This document shows, piece after piece, positions 1 to 5,474 of a stretch of 6,553 nt of DNA. The position numbers and the translations under genes were made by a program. The notes beneath the pieces were generated by a model. That model was not told where the DNA came from and did no database searches. It was given only the letters and a program-made list of their open reading frames with translations. The stretch comes from a bacterium (GTDB lineage Bacteria > Latescibacterota > UBA2968 > GCA-2709665). The stretch's first letter is position 1; the number at the start of each line of letters is the position of its first letter. Where the stretch lies: contig JAQCGA010000237.1 of assembly GCA_027619145.1 (NCBI GenBank), positions 1 to 6,553 on the forward strand, read 5' to 3'.

Positions 1-584
1 GCCCGCGTCTCTGGCGTATCTGGAAGTGGCCGCGGTGGAATACAGAACCGTGCATCCTCCGCCGGATGGTTCTCCGGGTCCGCCTTATAAAACGGCCGGT
101 GCGTTTCACTCAGCCCCATAGACATAAAAAATGGCCGGTCACCCGCACGTTCCAGAAATCTCGCCGCAGCCTGCCCCGGCGGCTCTTGATCCACATATTC
201 CGGATAATTCGTATCCTCTGCTGAAAGCACCTCGTCGTACCCTACCGTCTCCAATTCCGATGCCGTATGTTCCACACCAGACAGAACCGTATGGTACCCG
301 TTTTCCCGAAACGTCCGCACCGCATGCAGCCCGTAATCCCGCATGGGAAACCCCCGGTGCGCCAGCCCCAACATCCCACACGAATGCGCGTACATCCCGC
401 TCAAAAATGCTGCCCGACTGGGGGAACAGGTAGGTGCCGCTGAAAATGCCCGCCGGAACAGAACGCCTTCTTCTGCCAACCGCTGTAAATGGGGCGTGGG
501 CACCGCATGTCCAAACGGCTGCACGAACGTACCCGTATTGTGTGAATGCATAAAAATAATATTCGGTCGTCTTCCCTGTACCAC
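1..584 (-). CDS. Sulfatase (formylglycine-dependent), N-terminal part; 3' end outside window
   Basis: The visible 194 residues are the N-terminal part of a one-Cys sulfatase, which hydrolyses sulfate esters using a formylglycine made from a cysteine. The signature C-S-P-S-R begins at Cys53, the expected modification site. The fold start R-P-N-I-I-F (5-11) is followed by H-S-H-N-T-G (13-18) instead of the usual D-D-x-G metal site. P-T-P-H-L-Q-R-L-A-E-E-G-V-L-F (29-43) is typical of the family. G-V-E-H (103-106) takes the place of the G-K-W-H motif and keeps its His. S-E-T-H-R-P (159-164) is the usual later His motif. The start is GTG at 584, because GGAGG lies 6 nt upstream and an in-frame stop lies just before it. 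No signal peptide is visible, so the product looks cytoplasmic, at least from this start. The gene begins 23 bp after the amidase stop and is probably last or near-last in the operon. Family assignment is firm; substrate is unknown. Confidence 0.9.
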   Translation of the reverse strand, partial: MVQGRRPNIIFMHSHNTGTFVQPFGHAVPTPHLQRLAEEGVLFRRAFSAAPTCSPSRAAFLSGMYAHSCGMLGLAHRGFPMRDYGLHAVRTFRENGYHTVLSGVEHTASELETVGYDEVLSAEDTNYPEYVDQEPPGQAAARFLERAGDRPFFMSMGLSETHRPFYKADPENHPAEDARFCIPPRPLPDTPETR

Positions 585-590
585 AACACA

Positions 591-595
591 CCTCC
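591..595 (-). promoter_or_regulatory. Ribosome binding site fixing the sulfatase GTG start
   Basis: GGAGG on the minus strand lies 6 nt before the GTG at 584. The sulfatase frame has no ATG that would retain the N-terminal R-P-N-I-I strand, so this site decides the start. Confidence 0.75.
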
Positions 596-607
596 ATCAC
601 CCAGACG

Positions 608-2011
608 TTAAACCTCCGGATACATCCTGTGCCATTCGGTCGCCTGTTCGTACGCGTGGCCTACCTGACACAACAACGGTTCGGATAAATGTTTCCCCAC
701 AAATTGAAGGCTCAAAGGCACCTTCTCGCTGTTCATTCCACACGGCACAGACAGCGTGGGTGCACCGCTAAAATCGAACGGCACCGTGAATCGCTGGAAC
801 TTCGGCTCCCGGCTCTCTGGCATTGGACCGTACCCTTCTTCTGGCGTAACCCCATGCGGCGGTCCCGCCATCGAAGGGCAGGCAAGCACGTCCATTCCCT
901 CAAACACACGCCGAAGCGCCCCTGTACACGCAGCCCGAAGCACATTGGCCTTCGCATACTCCGCACCCGTCACCTTCGCCCCCTTATCCAGCCAGCCCCG
1001 AAACCACGGACCATACTTCTCCCGCTGCGAAGGATAGGTCGCCCTATGCGCTGCCACCGCTTCTGCCGAACACAAAATCGACCATACGCTCACGTACGCA
1101 TCCAAATCCGGCACCACTACCGGAACAATCTCAGCACCCAAACCCTCCAGCACCTTCACACCGGCCACGACTGCTTCTGCAAGCTCGGGATCAATCTCTT
1201 TCGAAGCAAACCGCTCATCAAATCCGATCCGAATCCCCCGAACCCCTCTGTCGATCCCCTCCAGCATATCCGGCACCGGAGCCGGAAGCGAAGTCAAATC
1301 CTCCGGGTCCAGACCCGCAATGGCCTGAAGCACAATCCCTGCATCGGCCACGCTCCGTGTCAGCGGCCCCACGTGGTCCAGCGACTCTGCAAGTGCCAGC
1401 ACCCCGTAGCGGCTCACCCGCCCCCACGTAGGCTTCAACCCCACCGTACCACAGGATGCCGCAGGAAACCGAATCGACCCGCCCGTATCACTCCCCAACG
1501 AGCCAAAACACAATCCCGCTGCTGTGGCCACACCCGATCCACTGGACGACGCACCTGCCCATCGGTCTGCCTTCCACGGATTGATGGGAATATCAAACGC
1601 CGGGTTGTATCCGCCCATTGCCCCTTCTGTCAAATTGAGCTTCCCCAACAACACCGCCCCGGCCGCCTCCAGCCTCGCCACCACCGTTCCATCGAACACC
1701 GGAACATGATCCGCCAGTGCCTGCGAGCCCCCCATCGTACGAACACCCCGCGTGAAACACAGGTCTTTCACCGCAATCGGAATCCCATGCAACAACCCTC
1801 GATACGCCCCGGCAACAATCTCCTCCTCAGCCCGCTTCGCAGCAGCCATCGCGTGGCCTTCCATCACCGTCGCATAACTCTTCAACCGACCGTCCACCTC
1901 ACCAATCCGAGCCAGCATTCCCTTCGCAAGCTCTACGGGCGAAAGCTGTTTCGACCGGACCAAATCTGCAACTTGCGTAATCGTCTGAAAGTGAAGCGGC
2001 GTTTCGGACAT
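608..2011 (-). CDS. Amidase-signature family hydrolase (GatA-like, stand-alone)
   Basis: A 467-aa enzyme of the amidase-signature family, which cleaves amide (C-N) bonds through a Ser-cisSer-Lys triad. All three residues are visible: Lys82 in I-P-I-A-V-K-D, the cis-Ser Ser155 in G-A-S-S-S-G-S-G, and the nucleophile Ser179 in G-S-D-T-G-G-S-I-R-F-P. The 24-residue Ser-Ser spacing matches GatA and FAAH. The glycine-rich block continues into C-G-T-V-G-L-K-P-T-W-G-R-V-S-R-Y-G, very close to GatA. Length fits the family (about 460-500 aa). ATG at 2011 is chosen because GAGGAG sits 7 nt upstream; a GTG at 2026 would overlap that site. No gatB or gatC is adjacent, so a catabolic amidase is more likely than the tRNA amidotransferase subunit, although a distant gatCAB cannot be excluded. 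It follows the rhodanese gene by 28 bp and precedes the sulfatase by 23 bp. The substrate is not deducible. Confidence 0.93.
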   Translation of the reverse strand: MSETPLHFQTITQVADLVRSKQLSPVELAKGMLARIGEVDGRLKSYATVMEGHAMAAAKRAEEEIVAGAYRGLLHGIPIAVKDLCFTRGVRTMGGSQALADHVPVFDGTVVARLEAAGAVLLGKLNLTEGAMGGYNPAFDIPINPWKADRWAGASSSGSGVATAAGLCFGSLGSDTGGSIRFPAASCGTVGLKPTWGRVSRYGVLALAESLDHVGPLTRSVADAGIVLQAIAGLDPEDLTSLPAPVPDMLEGIDRGVRGIRIGFDERFASKEIDPELAEAVVAGVKVLEGLGAEIVPVVVPDLDAYVSVWSILCSAEAVAAHRATYPSQREKYGPWFRGWLDKGAKVTGAEYAKANVLRAACTGALRRVFEGMDVLACPSMAGPPHGVTPEEGYGPMPESREPKFQRFTVPFDFSGAPTLSVPCGMNSEKVPLSLQFVGKHLSEPLLCQVGHAYEQATEWHRMYPEV

Positions 2012-2018
2012 CCCTATA

Positions 2019-2024
2019 CTCCTC
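2019..2024 (-). promoter_or_regulatory. Ribosome binding site fixing the amidase ATG start
   Basis: GAGGAG on the minus strand is 7 nt before ATG 2011. It overlaps the alternative GTG at 2026-2024, which argues against the five-residue longer protein. Confidence 0.75.
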
Positions 2025-2039
2025 ACAATCCCCAGTGAA

Positions 2040-2387
2040 CTACTGGCCCAGCTTCAGCTTGAGCGATTCATATCCCCCAGCATTCTCCACCTGCGTATAT
2101 CCCATCTCCCGGAGCGTACTCAACGCAATCCCGGACCGCCTCCCGCTCTGGCAATACAACACAATCTTCTCATCCTTCTCTTTCACCGCCTCTGTAATCC
2201 GCGAACCAATCTCGTCATACGGAATATTGACCGCACCCTTGATATGGCCGGAATTGAACTCCTGGACGGTTCTCACATCAATCACCACCTGTGGCCCTGC
2301 AGATGCCCCGGCTTCCCAGTCAGACCCAGGAGTCGAACATCCGACCGTCAAAAAAAACAGAACAATCAAACCGATGGAAATTCGCAT
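2040..2387 (-). CDS. Single-domain rhodanese with putative lipoprotein signal
   Basis: A 115-aa protein made of an export signal plus one rhodanese (sulfurtransferase) domain. Residues 1-16 have Arg2 and a hydrophobic stretch I-G-L-I-V-L-F-F-L-T-V-G, then Cys17, which looks like a lipobox, though Thr at -3 is not the usual Leu. Residues 34-110 carry the rhodanese hallmarks: V-I-D-V-R (35-39), E-F-x-x-G-H-I-x-G-A-x-N-I-P, and the active-site loop C-Q-S-G-R-R-S starting at Cys79, which would form a persulfide. The C-terminal G-G motif (A-G-G-Y) is also present. The start is ATG 2387, because GAGGAG lies 4 nt upstream. A longer in-frame reading to 2561 would overlap the DUF2283 gene and add residues of no visible family. 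If exported and lipidated, it would handle sulfane sulfur outside the cytoplasm. It lies 25 bp after the DUF2283 gene and 28 bp before the amidase. Confidence 0.9.
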   Translation of the reverse strand: MRISIGLIVLFFLTVGCSTPGSDWEAGASAGPQVVIDVRTVQEFNSGHIKGAVNIPYDEIGSRITEAVKEKDEKIVLYCQSGRRSGIALSTLREMGYTQVENAGGYESLKLKLGQ

Positions 2388-2391
2388 GGGT

Positions 2392-2397
2392 CTCCTC
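2392..2397 (-). promoter_or_regulatory. Ribosome binding site fixing the rhodanese start
   Basis: GAGGAG on the minus strand lies 4 nt before ATG 2387. It supports the 115-aa protein beginning with the signal peptide rather than the 173-aa reading. Confidence 0.65.
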
Positions 2398-2412
2398 AGA
2401 TTCAGAGCGCCT

Positions 2413-2610
2413 TCAAGCAACGAATTGCTCGAAGGAGAAATGCGGAATATCTGCCCTGTCCCTGGCATGCTCAACAGTAATGGCGCATATATTGCCATCT
2501 TTATCAAGGTCAAGAAGTGTATCTTCGTCAAGATCCCGTGTTTCAACCACTTCAGCTTCACGAAACTCTATGTGTAATGTATCGGTATCCTGAAAATATT
2601 TTACCTTCAT
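2413..2610 (-). CDS. DUF2283 family protein, possible antitoxin
   Basis: A 65-aa protein matching my memory of the DUF2283 family: it opens M-K-V-K-Y-F-x-D-T-D-T-L-H-I-E-F, with E-V-V-E-T-R-D-L-D-E-D-T at 19-30, an L-D-L-D-K-D-G-N strand-turn, and I-T-V-E-H-A at 44-49. It is acidic overall and lacks any membrane segment. The ATG at 2610 overlaps the TGA of the upstream 78-aa gene as ATGA, so translation is probably coupled; a GGAG about 9 nt upstream may assist. DUF2283 genes are often found next to a small gene of the DUF4258-like kind, and this pair is sometimes called toxin-antitoxin-like. An antitoxin role is inference; no activity is established for this family that I can name. Confidence 0.85.
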   Translation of the reverse strand: MKVKYFQDTDTLHIEFREAEVVETRDLDEDTLLDLDKDGNICAITVEHARDRADIPHFSFEQFVA

Positions 2611-2843
2611 GGTGCAAATCTCCGGTCAAAGAAAGCGTTGTGAACCGTTTCTCCGTCCGCAAGCAGGATCACTCGCAGATACCGACCTTCCATTTCTTTA
2701 ATAGGTGCCCACCGACGAATACGTCCGTCCTTTTGCACAACCTCCTTAACCGAATGATCGATAACATGCTGAATCCACTCCAGACGAATGATCATACGGT
2801 CCGGTCGATGATGCATTTCCTCAAAATATCTTGTAAACTTCAC
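2607..2843 (-). CDS. Small basic protein, DUF4258-like, partner of DUF2283
   Basis: A 78-aa protein whose N-terminal M-K-F-T-R-Y-F leads into R-P-D-R-M-I-I-R-L-E-W-I-Q-H-V-I (residues 13-28), then D-G-R-I-R-R-W (39-45), R-Y-L-R-V-I-L (54-60) and T-V-H-N-A-F-F-D-R-R-F (66-76). One helix followed by a sheet with R-x-L-R-V and a final D-R-x-F resembles the DUF4258/BrnT/RelE-type small folds, but I do not assign a family firmly. Start is GTG 2843, with GAGG 7 nt upstream; no in-frame ATG is available. Its stop overlaps the DUF2283 start by 4 bp. It follows the dioxygenase gene by 43 bp. A toxin role is possible from the layout (putative toxin first, putative antitoxin second); it could instead be a pair with a housekeeping role carried in the operon. 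Confidence 0.8.
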   Translation of the reverse strand: MKFTRYFEEMHHRPDRMIIRLEWIQHVIDHSVKEVVQKDGRIRRWAPIKEMEGRYLRVILLADGETVHNAFFDRRFAP

Positions 2844-2886
2844 GGTATTTCCTCAGAAGCCTCAAAGGATGGTGTCTTGTAGTTTT

Positions 2887-3756
2887 CTACCCCGTCACCC
2901 GATGAAACCGCGCACCTTTCCCCTTCTCCAATCCTTCAATCCACATGTTGCACCACTCCTGATGATCTGTCAGCACCGCGTCCGGATTTTCTTGGCTGCG
3001 TACCACAAAATGCGGATGGTGCGGCCTTCCCGTAGGCGTTCCCGTCTTCTGAAAGCGCAGGTCAACACTCCAGCGCACCGCCTCGCTCACATTCGGCGTG
3101 GACCGATGCGGAACCTCTTTGTGCATCAAAATCAAATCTCCCGGACTCACCGGCAGGGCCACCCCTTCTGAATCCGGCATCTCATCCGGCACAATCGTCG
3201 TACCCAGATCTCCTTTGTGGTGGGTACGAAGCCCAGCCACGCGGGGAATCACCTGCAAGCACCCATTCTCCAACGTAGCCTCTGTCAACGGCAACCACAC
3301 CGTCAGAATAAACACCGGATCGGCCTCTTCCAGTGTCACCCCCGCATCCTGGTGCCACGGAATCACCTGATCGTCGCGCACGCCCTGCGGCATCTTGGCG
3401 CGCACATGCTGAATCGGGCTACACGTAATCTCCGGCCCCACCAGCGCCTCAATCGCATCCAGCAAATTCTGATTCCGCAAAAAATCAAACGCCGCTTTTC
3501 CGCGCAGCTTCATAATATCCAGCTCGCCATACAGATCCAGACACTCCTGGCTGATCTTCCAGATTCGCCGCTCAAAGGGCTCCTCTTCGTACGTCTGGCT
3601 GATCTTGCCCTCCGCATGCAACTCCCGCGCCCGCCTATCAATATAAACGATGTACTCGTCTATTACCGGTTTCAAATCCGACGTCTCCAGAGCCCCCTTC
3701 ACCACCAGATATCCTTCTTCTTGAAACTGATCCACCTGCTCTTTAGAAAGCTTCAT
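2887..3756 (-). CDS. Phytanoyl-CoA dioxygenase (PhyH) family Fe(II)/2-oxoglutarate oxygenase
   Basis: A 289-aa cytoplasmic oxygenase of the PhyH family, which hydroxylates small organic substrates using Fe(II), O2 and 2-oxoglutarate. The N-terminal segment (5-25) has the usual Q-V-D-Q-F-Q-E-E-G-Y-L-V-V-K-G-A. The iron triad is visible as His135 and Asp137 in W-H-Q-D and His217 in V-P-H-R-S-T-P-N. Arg228, 11 residues after the last His, is the expected 2-oxoglutarate carboxylate ligand, the same spacing as in human PhyH (H264/R275). T-V-W-L-P-L-T-E-A-T-x-E-N-G-C-L-Q-V-I-P (152-171) is the classic strand that lines the pocket. Length is usual for the bacterial family. ATG 3756 follows GGAGGA at 3761-3766 with a 4-nt spacer. 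It is the first gene of the minus-strand operon. Substrate is not predictable; the family in bacteria covers many roles, including ectoine hydroxylation and secondary metabolism. Confidence 0.95.
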   Translation of the reverse strand: MKLSKEQVDQFQEEGYLVVKGALETSDLKPVIDEYIVYIDRRARELHAEGKISQTYEEEPFERRIWKISQECLDLYGELDIMKLRGKAAFDFLRNQNLLDAIEALVGPEITCSPIQHVRAKMPQGVRDDQVIPWHQDAGVTLEEADPVFILTVWLPLTEATLENGCLQVIPRVAGLRTHHKGDLGTTIVPDEMPDSEGVALPVSPGDLILMHKEVPHRSTPNVSEAVRWSVDLRFQKTGTPTGRPHHPHFVVRSQENPDAVLTDHQEWCNMWIEGLEKGKGARFHRVTG

Positions 3757-3812
3757 AGATTCCTCCAGAAAGGAAAATCAAATGTCAAAAATCTTGCATT
3801 CCAGGCGGCTGT

Positions 3813-3841
3813 AAAGTACGGATTGCATCCAGCGAAGTCAA
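3813..3841 (-). promoter_or_regulatory. Candidate sigma70-type promoter for the minus-strand operon
   Basis: On the minus strand, TTGACT (3841-3836) is followed by a 17-bp spacer and TACTTT (3818-3813). The -35 matches the consensus at 5 of 6 positions, and the -10 keeps the three most conserved bases (T, A and final T). Transcription would start near 3806, giving a leader of about 50 nt before the dioxygenase ATG. Confidence 0.5.
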
Positions 3842-3904
3842 GCCCCGATCCCCATCGATACACACGACCTGTACACCCGTTTCCCACCTGCCTCGTCTTC
3901 CCGG

Positions 3905-3935
3905 TTGACATCCGGCCTGCTCTTTGGCTTATTGT
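3905..3935 (+). promoter_or_regulatory. Candidate promoter for the SDR gene
   Basis: A perfect TTGACA lies at 3905-3910. The -10 is weak: CTTATT at 17 bp spacing (3928-3933), or TATTGT at 19 bp (3930-3935). The site is about 55 bp before the SDR start, in the right orientation. The weak -10 makes this uncertain. Confidence 0.3.
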
Positions 3936-3990
3936 GCTATGTCCAGGCCATAAACATCAGCAACCGGCACCTCTTTTACAGGAGCAATCC

Positions 3991-4776
3991 ATGTCTGAAT
4001 TCAAAAACAAAACCGTCATCGTCACCGGTGGAGCCAAAGGGATTGGCCGGGGCATTTGTCTTGCCTTCGCCCAGGAAGGTGCACGTGTTCTATGTGCGGA
4101 CGTGGATGTGGAAGCCGGAGAAAAAATCGTCGCAGAATCCACCTCTCTACCCGGACAAATCCGCTTTCAAAAAGCCGACGTCTCCCAGGCCAGCGATTGC
4201 AAAACCCTCGTGGACGCCGCCGTTGAATGGGGAGGTCCAGATATCCTCTGCAACAATGTGGGCATCCAGCCCACCAACAGCTATCTCCCTGCGCACGAAC
4301 TCCCCGAAGACCTCTGGGACCGCATCATAAACGTCAACCTCAAAAGCTGTTACCTGATGACCCGGTATGCCGTCCCGCACATGAAAAAACGTGGTGGCGG
4401 CGTAATCATCAACACCGCCAGCGTACAGGGCCTGCAATCCATGAAAGGGGTACCCGCCTATGCCGCCAGCAAAGGCGGCATCCTCTCTCTCACCCGGCAA
4501 CTCGCCCTGGAATACGCTGCAGACAACATTCGCGTCCTCGCCGTCAACCCCGGCACAATCGACACACCGCTCGTCTCAGAAGCCATTGCCTCCACCGGCC
4601 AGAACGAAGCAGACATCCGAAAGAGCATGGCACAGGCCCACCCTATTGGCCGCATTGGCCAACCCGACGAAATCGCCCAGGTCGTCCTCTTCTTATCCAG
4701 CAGCCGCGCCTCTTTCATGACCGGCGAAAACATCTGCGTAGACGGCGGCCTCATGGCCCTCGGTGCCTGGGCCTGA
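3991..4776 (+). CDS. Short-chain dehydrogenase/reductase (classical SDR)
   Basis: A 261-aa classical SDR, oxidising or reducing an alcohol/carbonyl with a nicotinamide cofactor. The Rossmann motif T-G-G-A-K-G-I-G is at 12-19, and Asp37 at the end of the second strand suggests NAD(H) over NADP(H). D-V-S (63-65) contacts adenine, and N-N-V-G (88-91) stands in for N-N-A-G. The catalytic set is Asn116, Ser144, Tyr157 and Lys161 (Y-A-A-S-K). P-G (187-188) and the C-terminal V-D-G-G (250-253) complete the family pattern. Length is standard (about 250 aa). The start is ATG 3991, with AGGAG 6 nt upstream; the frame stays open much further upstream, antisense to the dioxygenase, but that part has no SDR character. 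Substrate is unknown: the fold resembles 3-oxoacyl-ACP reductase and sugar or bile-acid dehydrogenases equally. It is the first plus-strand gene, divergent from the dioxygenase operon. Confidence 0.95.
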   Translation: MSEFKNKTVIVTGGAKGIGRGICLAFAQEGARVLCADVDVEAGEKIVAESTSLPGQIRFQKADVSQASDCKTLVDAAVEWGGPDILCNNVGIQPTNSYLPAHELPEDLWDRIINVNLKSCYLMTRYAVPHMKKRGGGVIINTASVQGLQSMKGVPAYAASKGGILSLTRQLALEYAADNIRVLAVNPGTIDTPLVSEAIASTGQNEADIRKSMAQAHPIGRIGQPDEIAQVVLFLSSSRASFMTGENICVDGGLMALGAWA

Positions 4777-4806
4777 TTCGGAAAACATTTGTTTTTATTC
4801 CCCGAA
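4777..4806 (+). terminator. Weak hairpin right after the SDR stop, possible terminator
   Basis: TTCGG-AAAAC (4777-4786) can pair with GTTTT (4791-4795) and CCGAA (4802-4806), with an ATTT loop and a six-base bulge. A short T run lies inside the 3' arm rather than after it. It begins at the base after the TGA stop. Terminator function is doubtful because the stem is AT-rich and interrupted. Confidence 0.25.
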
Positions 4807-4811
4807 AGGCC

Positions 4812-4834
4812 GGGCGGCCACAGGGGGCCGTCCC
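4812..4834. repeat. GC-rich imperfect palindrome, dispersed-repeat type
   Basis: GGGCGGCC (4812-4819) pairs with GGCCGTCCC (4826-4834), leaving one bulged T (4831) and a six-base loop ACAGGG. It is followed by CTACA and has no T tract, so it is not a standard terminator. From general knowledge, elements of the form GGGCGxCCACAxGGGGxCGCCCCTACA are scattered in intergenic DNA of many environmental bacteria; membership here is by resemblance. Confidence 0.65.
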
Positions 4835-4865
4835 TACACACCACCCGGCAACACCACCGGTTTCC

Positions 4866-4889
4866 CTTTGCGTCTTTGCGCCTTTGCGT
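4866..4889. repeat. Three tandem CTTTGCGY octamers
   Basis: CTTTGCGT, CTTTGCGC and CTTTGCGT follow each other without gaps, then GACA. The element ends 26 bp before the DUF2231 start. Arrays of this octamer are a recurrent intergenic motif in several bacterial phyla as I recall, of unknown function. It does not code for protein in any recognised frame. Confidence 0.7.
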
Positions 4890-4905
4890 GACATCGCCTT
4901 TAACC

Positions 4906-4909
4906 AGGA
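4906..4909 (+). promoter_or_regulatory. Ribosome binding site before a TTG start
   Basis: AGGA is followed by six C residues and then TTG 4916. This spacing, and the family motif starting at residue 4, support the unusual TTG initiation. Confidence 0.55.
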
Positions 4910-4915
4910 CCCCCC

Positions 4916-5368
4916 TTGAACATCCACCCTCTCATCGTACACTTCCCCATCGCCCTGCTAATCCTTGGAGCCATCTGTGACGCCATTGGTATCCTCATGC
5001 GCCGGGACTTCTTCCTCAAAACCGGCCACCTCCTGCTCGCCATGGGTGCAACCGCTGCTATTGCCGCCGCCATCACCGGCGAAAATGCCGCCGAGGTAGC
5101 CGAAAAAATTCCGGGCATCACCGAAGACCTGGAGCGTCACGAAACCCTCTCCACCGCCGTTGCCTGGCTCTCGGTTGCCCTTACGCTGACGCGTTCGCAC
5201 TTTGTATTCAAAAAACGCTTCACCGGCACCACACGTATCCTCTACCTGGTCATTGCCATCGCCATTGCCGCCCTCACCGCCGCCAGCGGCTATACAGGTG
5301 GTCGAATGGTTTACGAATACGGCGCAGGCACCGTTCCCGTCCTGAATACAATCCAGAACACACCCTGA
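4916..5368 (+). CDS. DUF2231 family four-helix membrane protein
   Basis: A 150-aa inner-membrane protein of the DUF2231 type; the function of the family is not established. It opens M-N-I-H-P-L-I-V-H-F-P-I-A-L-L, whose H-P-x-x-V-H-F-P motif (4-11) is the family mark, with His4 and His9 as possible metal or haem ligands. Four hydrophobic segments are seen at about 7-27, 36-54, 78-92 and 107-124. His38 and His75 lie at the second and third helix starts. S-G-Y-T-G-G-R-M-V-Y-E-Y-G (124-136) is the conserved C-terminal motif. The start is TTG 4916, with AGGA 6 nt upstream; no ATG preserves the H-P motif. The gene sits 139 bp after the SDR and 106 bp before rlmB, and both gaps carry short repeats, so it may be its own transcription unit. 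A redox or haem role is sometimes suggested for such His-bearing proteins; here it is only a guess. Confidence 0.87.
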   Translation: MNIHPLIVHFPIALLILGAICDAIGILMRRDFFLKTGHLLLAMGATAAIAAAITGENAAEVAEKIPGITEDLERHETLSTAVAWLSVALTLTRSHFVFKKRFTGTTRILYLVIAIAIAALTAASGYTGGRMVYEYGAGTVPVLNTIQNTP

Positions 5369-5391
5369 AAATCCCCGAAATCATCCCACCC

Positions 5392-5445
5392 ATTCGCAGT
5401 TATTCGCCTTTATTCGCAGTTATTCGCCCATTCGCCTTCATTCGC
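5392..5445. repeat. Six-copy ATTCGC array with 10-bp spacing
   Basis: ATTCGC occurs at 5392, 5402, 5412, 5422, 5430 and 5440; steps are 10, 10, 10, 8 and 10 bp. The four-base linkers alternate AGTT and CTTT in the first half. It lies in the gap between the DUF2231 gene and rlmB. It is too short-period for a CRISPR. It looks like a member of a dispersed low-complexity intergenic repeat class; function is unknown. Confidence 0.8.
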
Positions 5446-5474
5446 TCCTCCTCACCCTATTCCCCAACAGACCT

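Larger units (their letters stand above)
3757..3990. other. Divergent intergenic region
   Basis: This 234-bp stretch separates the divergent dioxygenase and SDR genes. I find no convincing small gene in it. It holds a good candidate promoter leftward and a weaker one rightward, whose -35 boxes are about 63 bp apart, leaving room for a shared regulator site between them (3842-3904). I could not identify an inverted repeat there that I would call an operator. Confidence 0.6.

Noticed and set aside
139..600. Minus-strand open frame with C-G-T-G-K-T-T resembling a P-loop
   Set aside because: It is out of frame with the sulfatase, which carries a full C-S-P-S-R signature; the P-loop likeness is chance.
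608..2011. Naming the amidase gatA
   Set aside because: The core is GatA-like, but neither gatB nor gatC is adjacent and the operon context is catabolic, so the symbol is not justified.
689..2038. Long open frame on the plus strand opposite the amidase (449 codons)
   Set aside because: Its translation is Arg/His/Pro-rich with no family features, while the minus strand encodes a complete amidase with all three catalytic residues.
2388..2561. 58-residue N-terminal extension of the rhodanese
   Set aside because: It overlaps the DUF2283 gene, bypasses the GAGGAG site and buries the signal peptide.
3217..3990. In-frame upstream extension of the SDR protein
   Set aside because: It runs antisense to the dioxygenase, has no SDR character, and a good ribosome binding site lies directly before ATG 3991.
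4227..4919. 230-codon plus-strand frame overlapping the SDR
   Set aside because: Arg/His/Pro-rich shadow of the SDR gene in another frame.
5392..5445. Reading the ATTCGC array as a CRISPR
   Set aside because: Repeat units are 6 bp and linkers only 2-4 bp, with no spacers and no cas genes.
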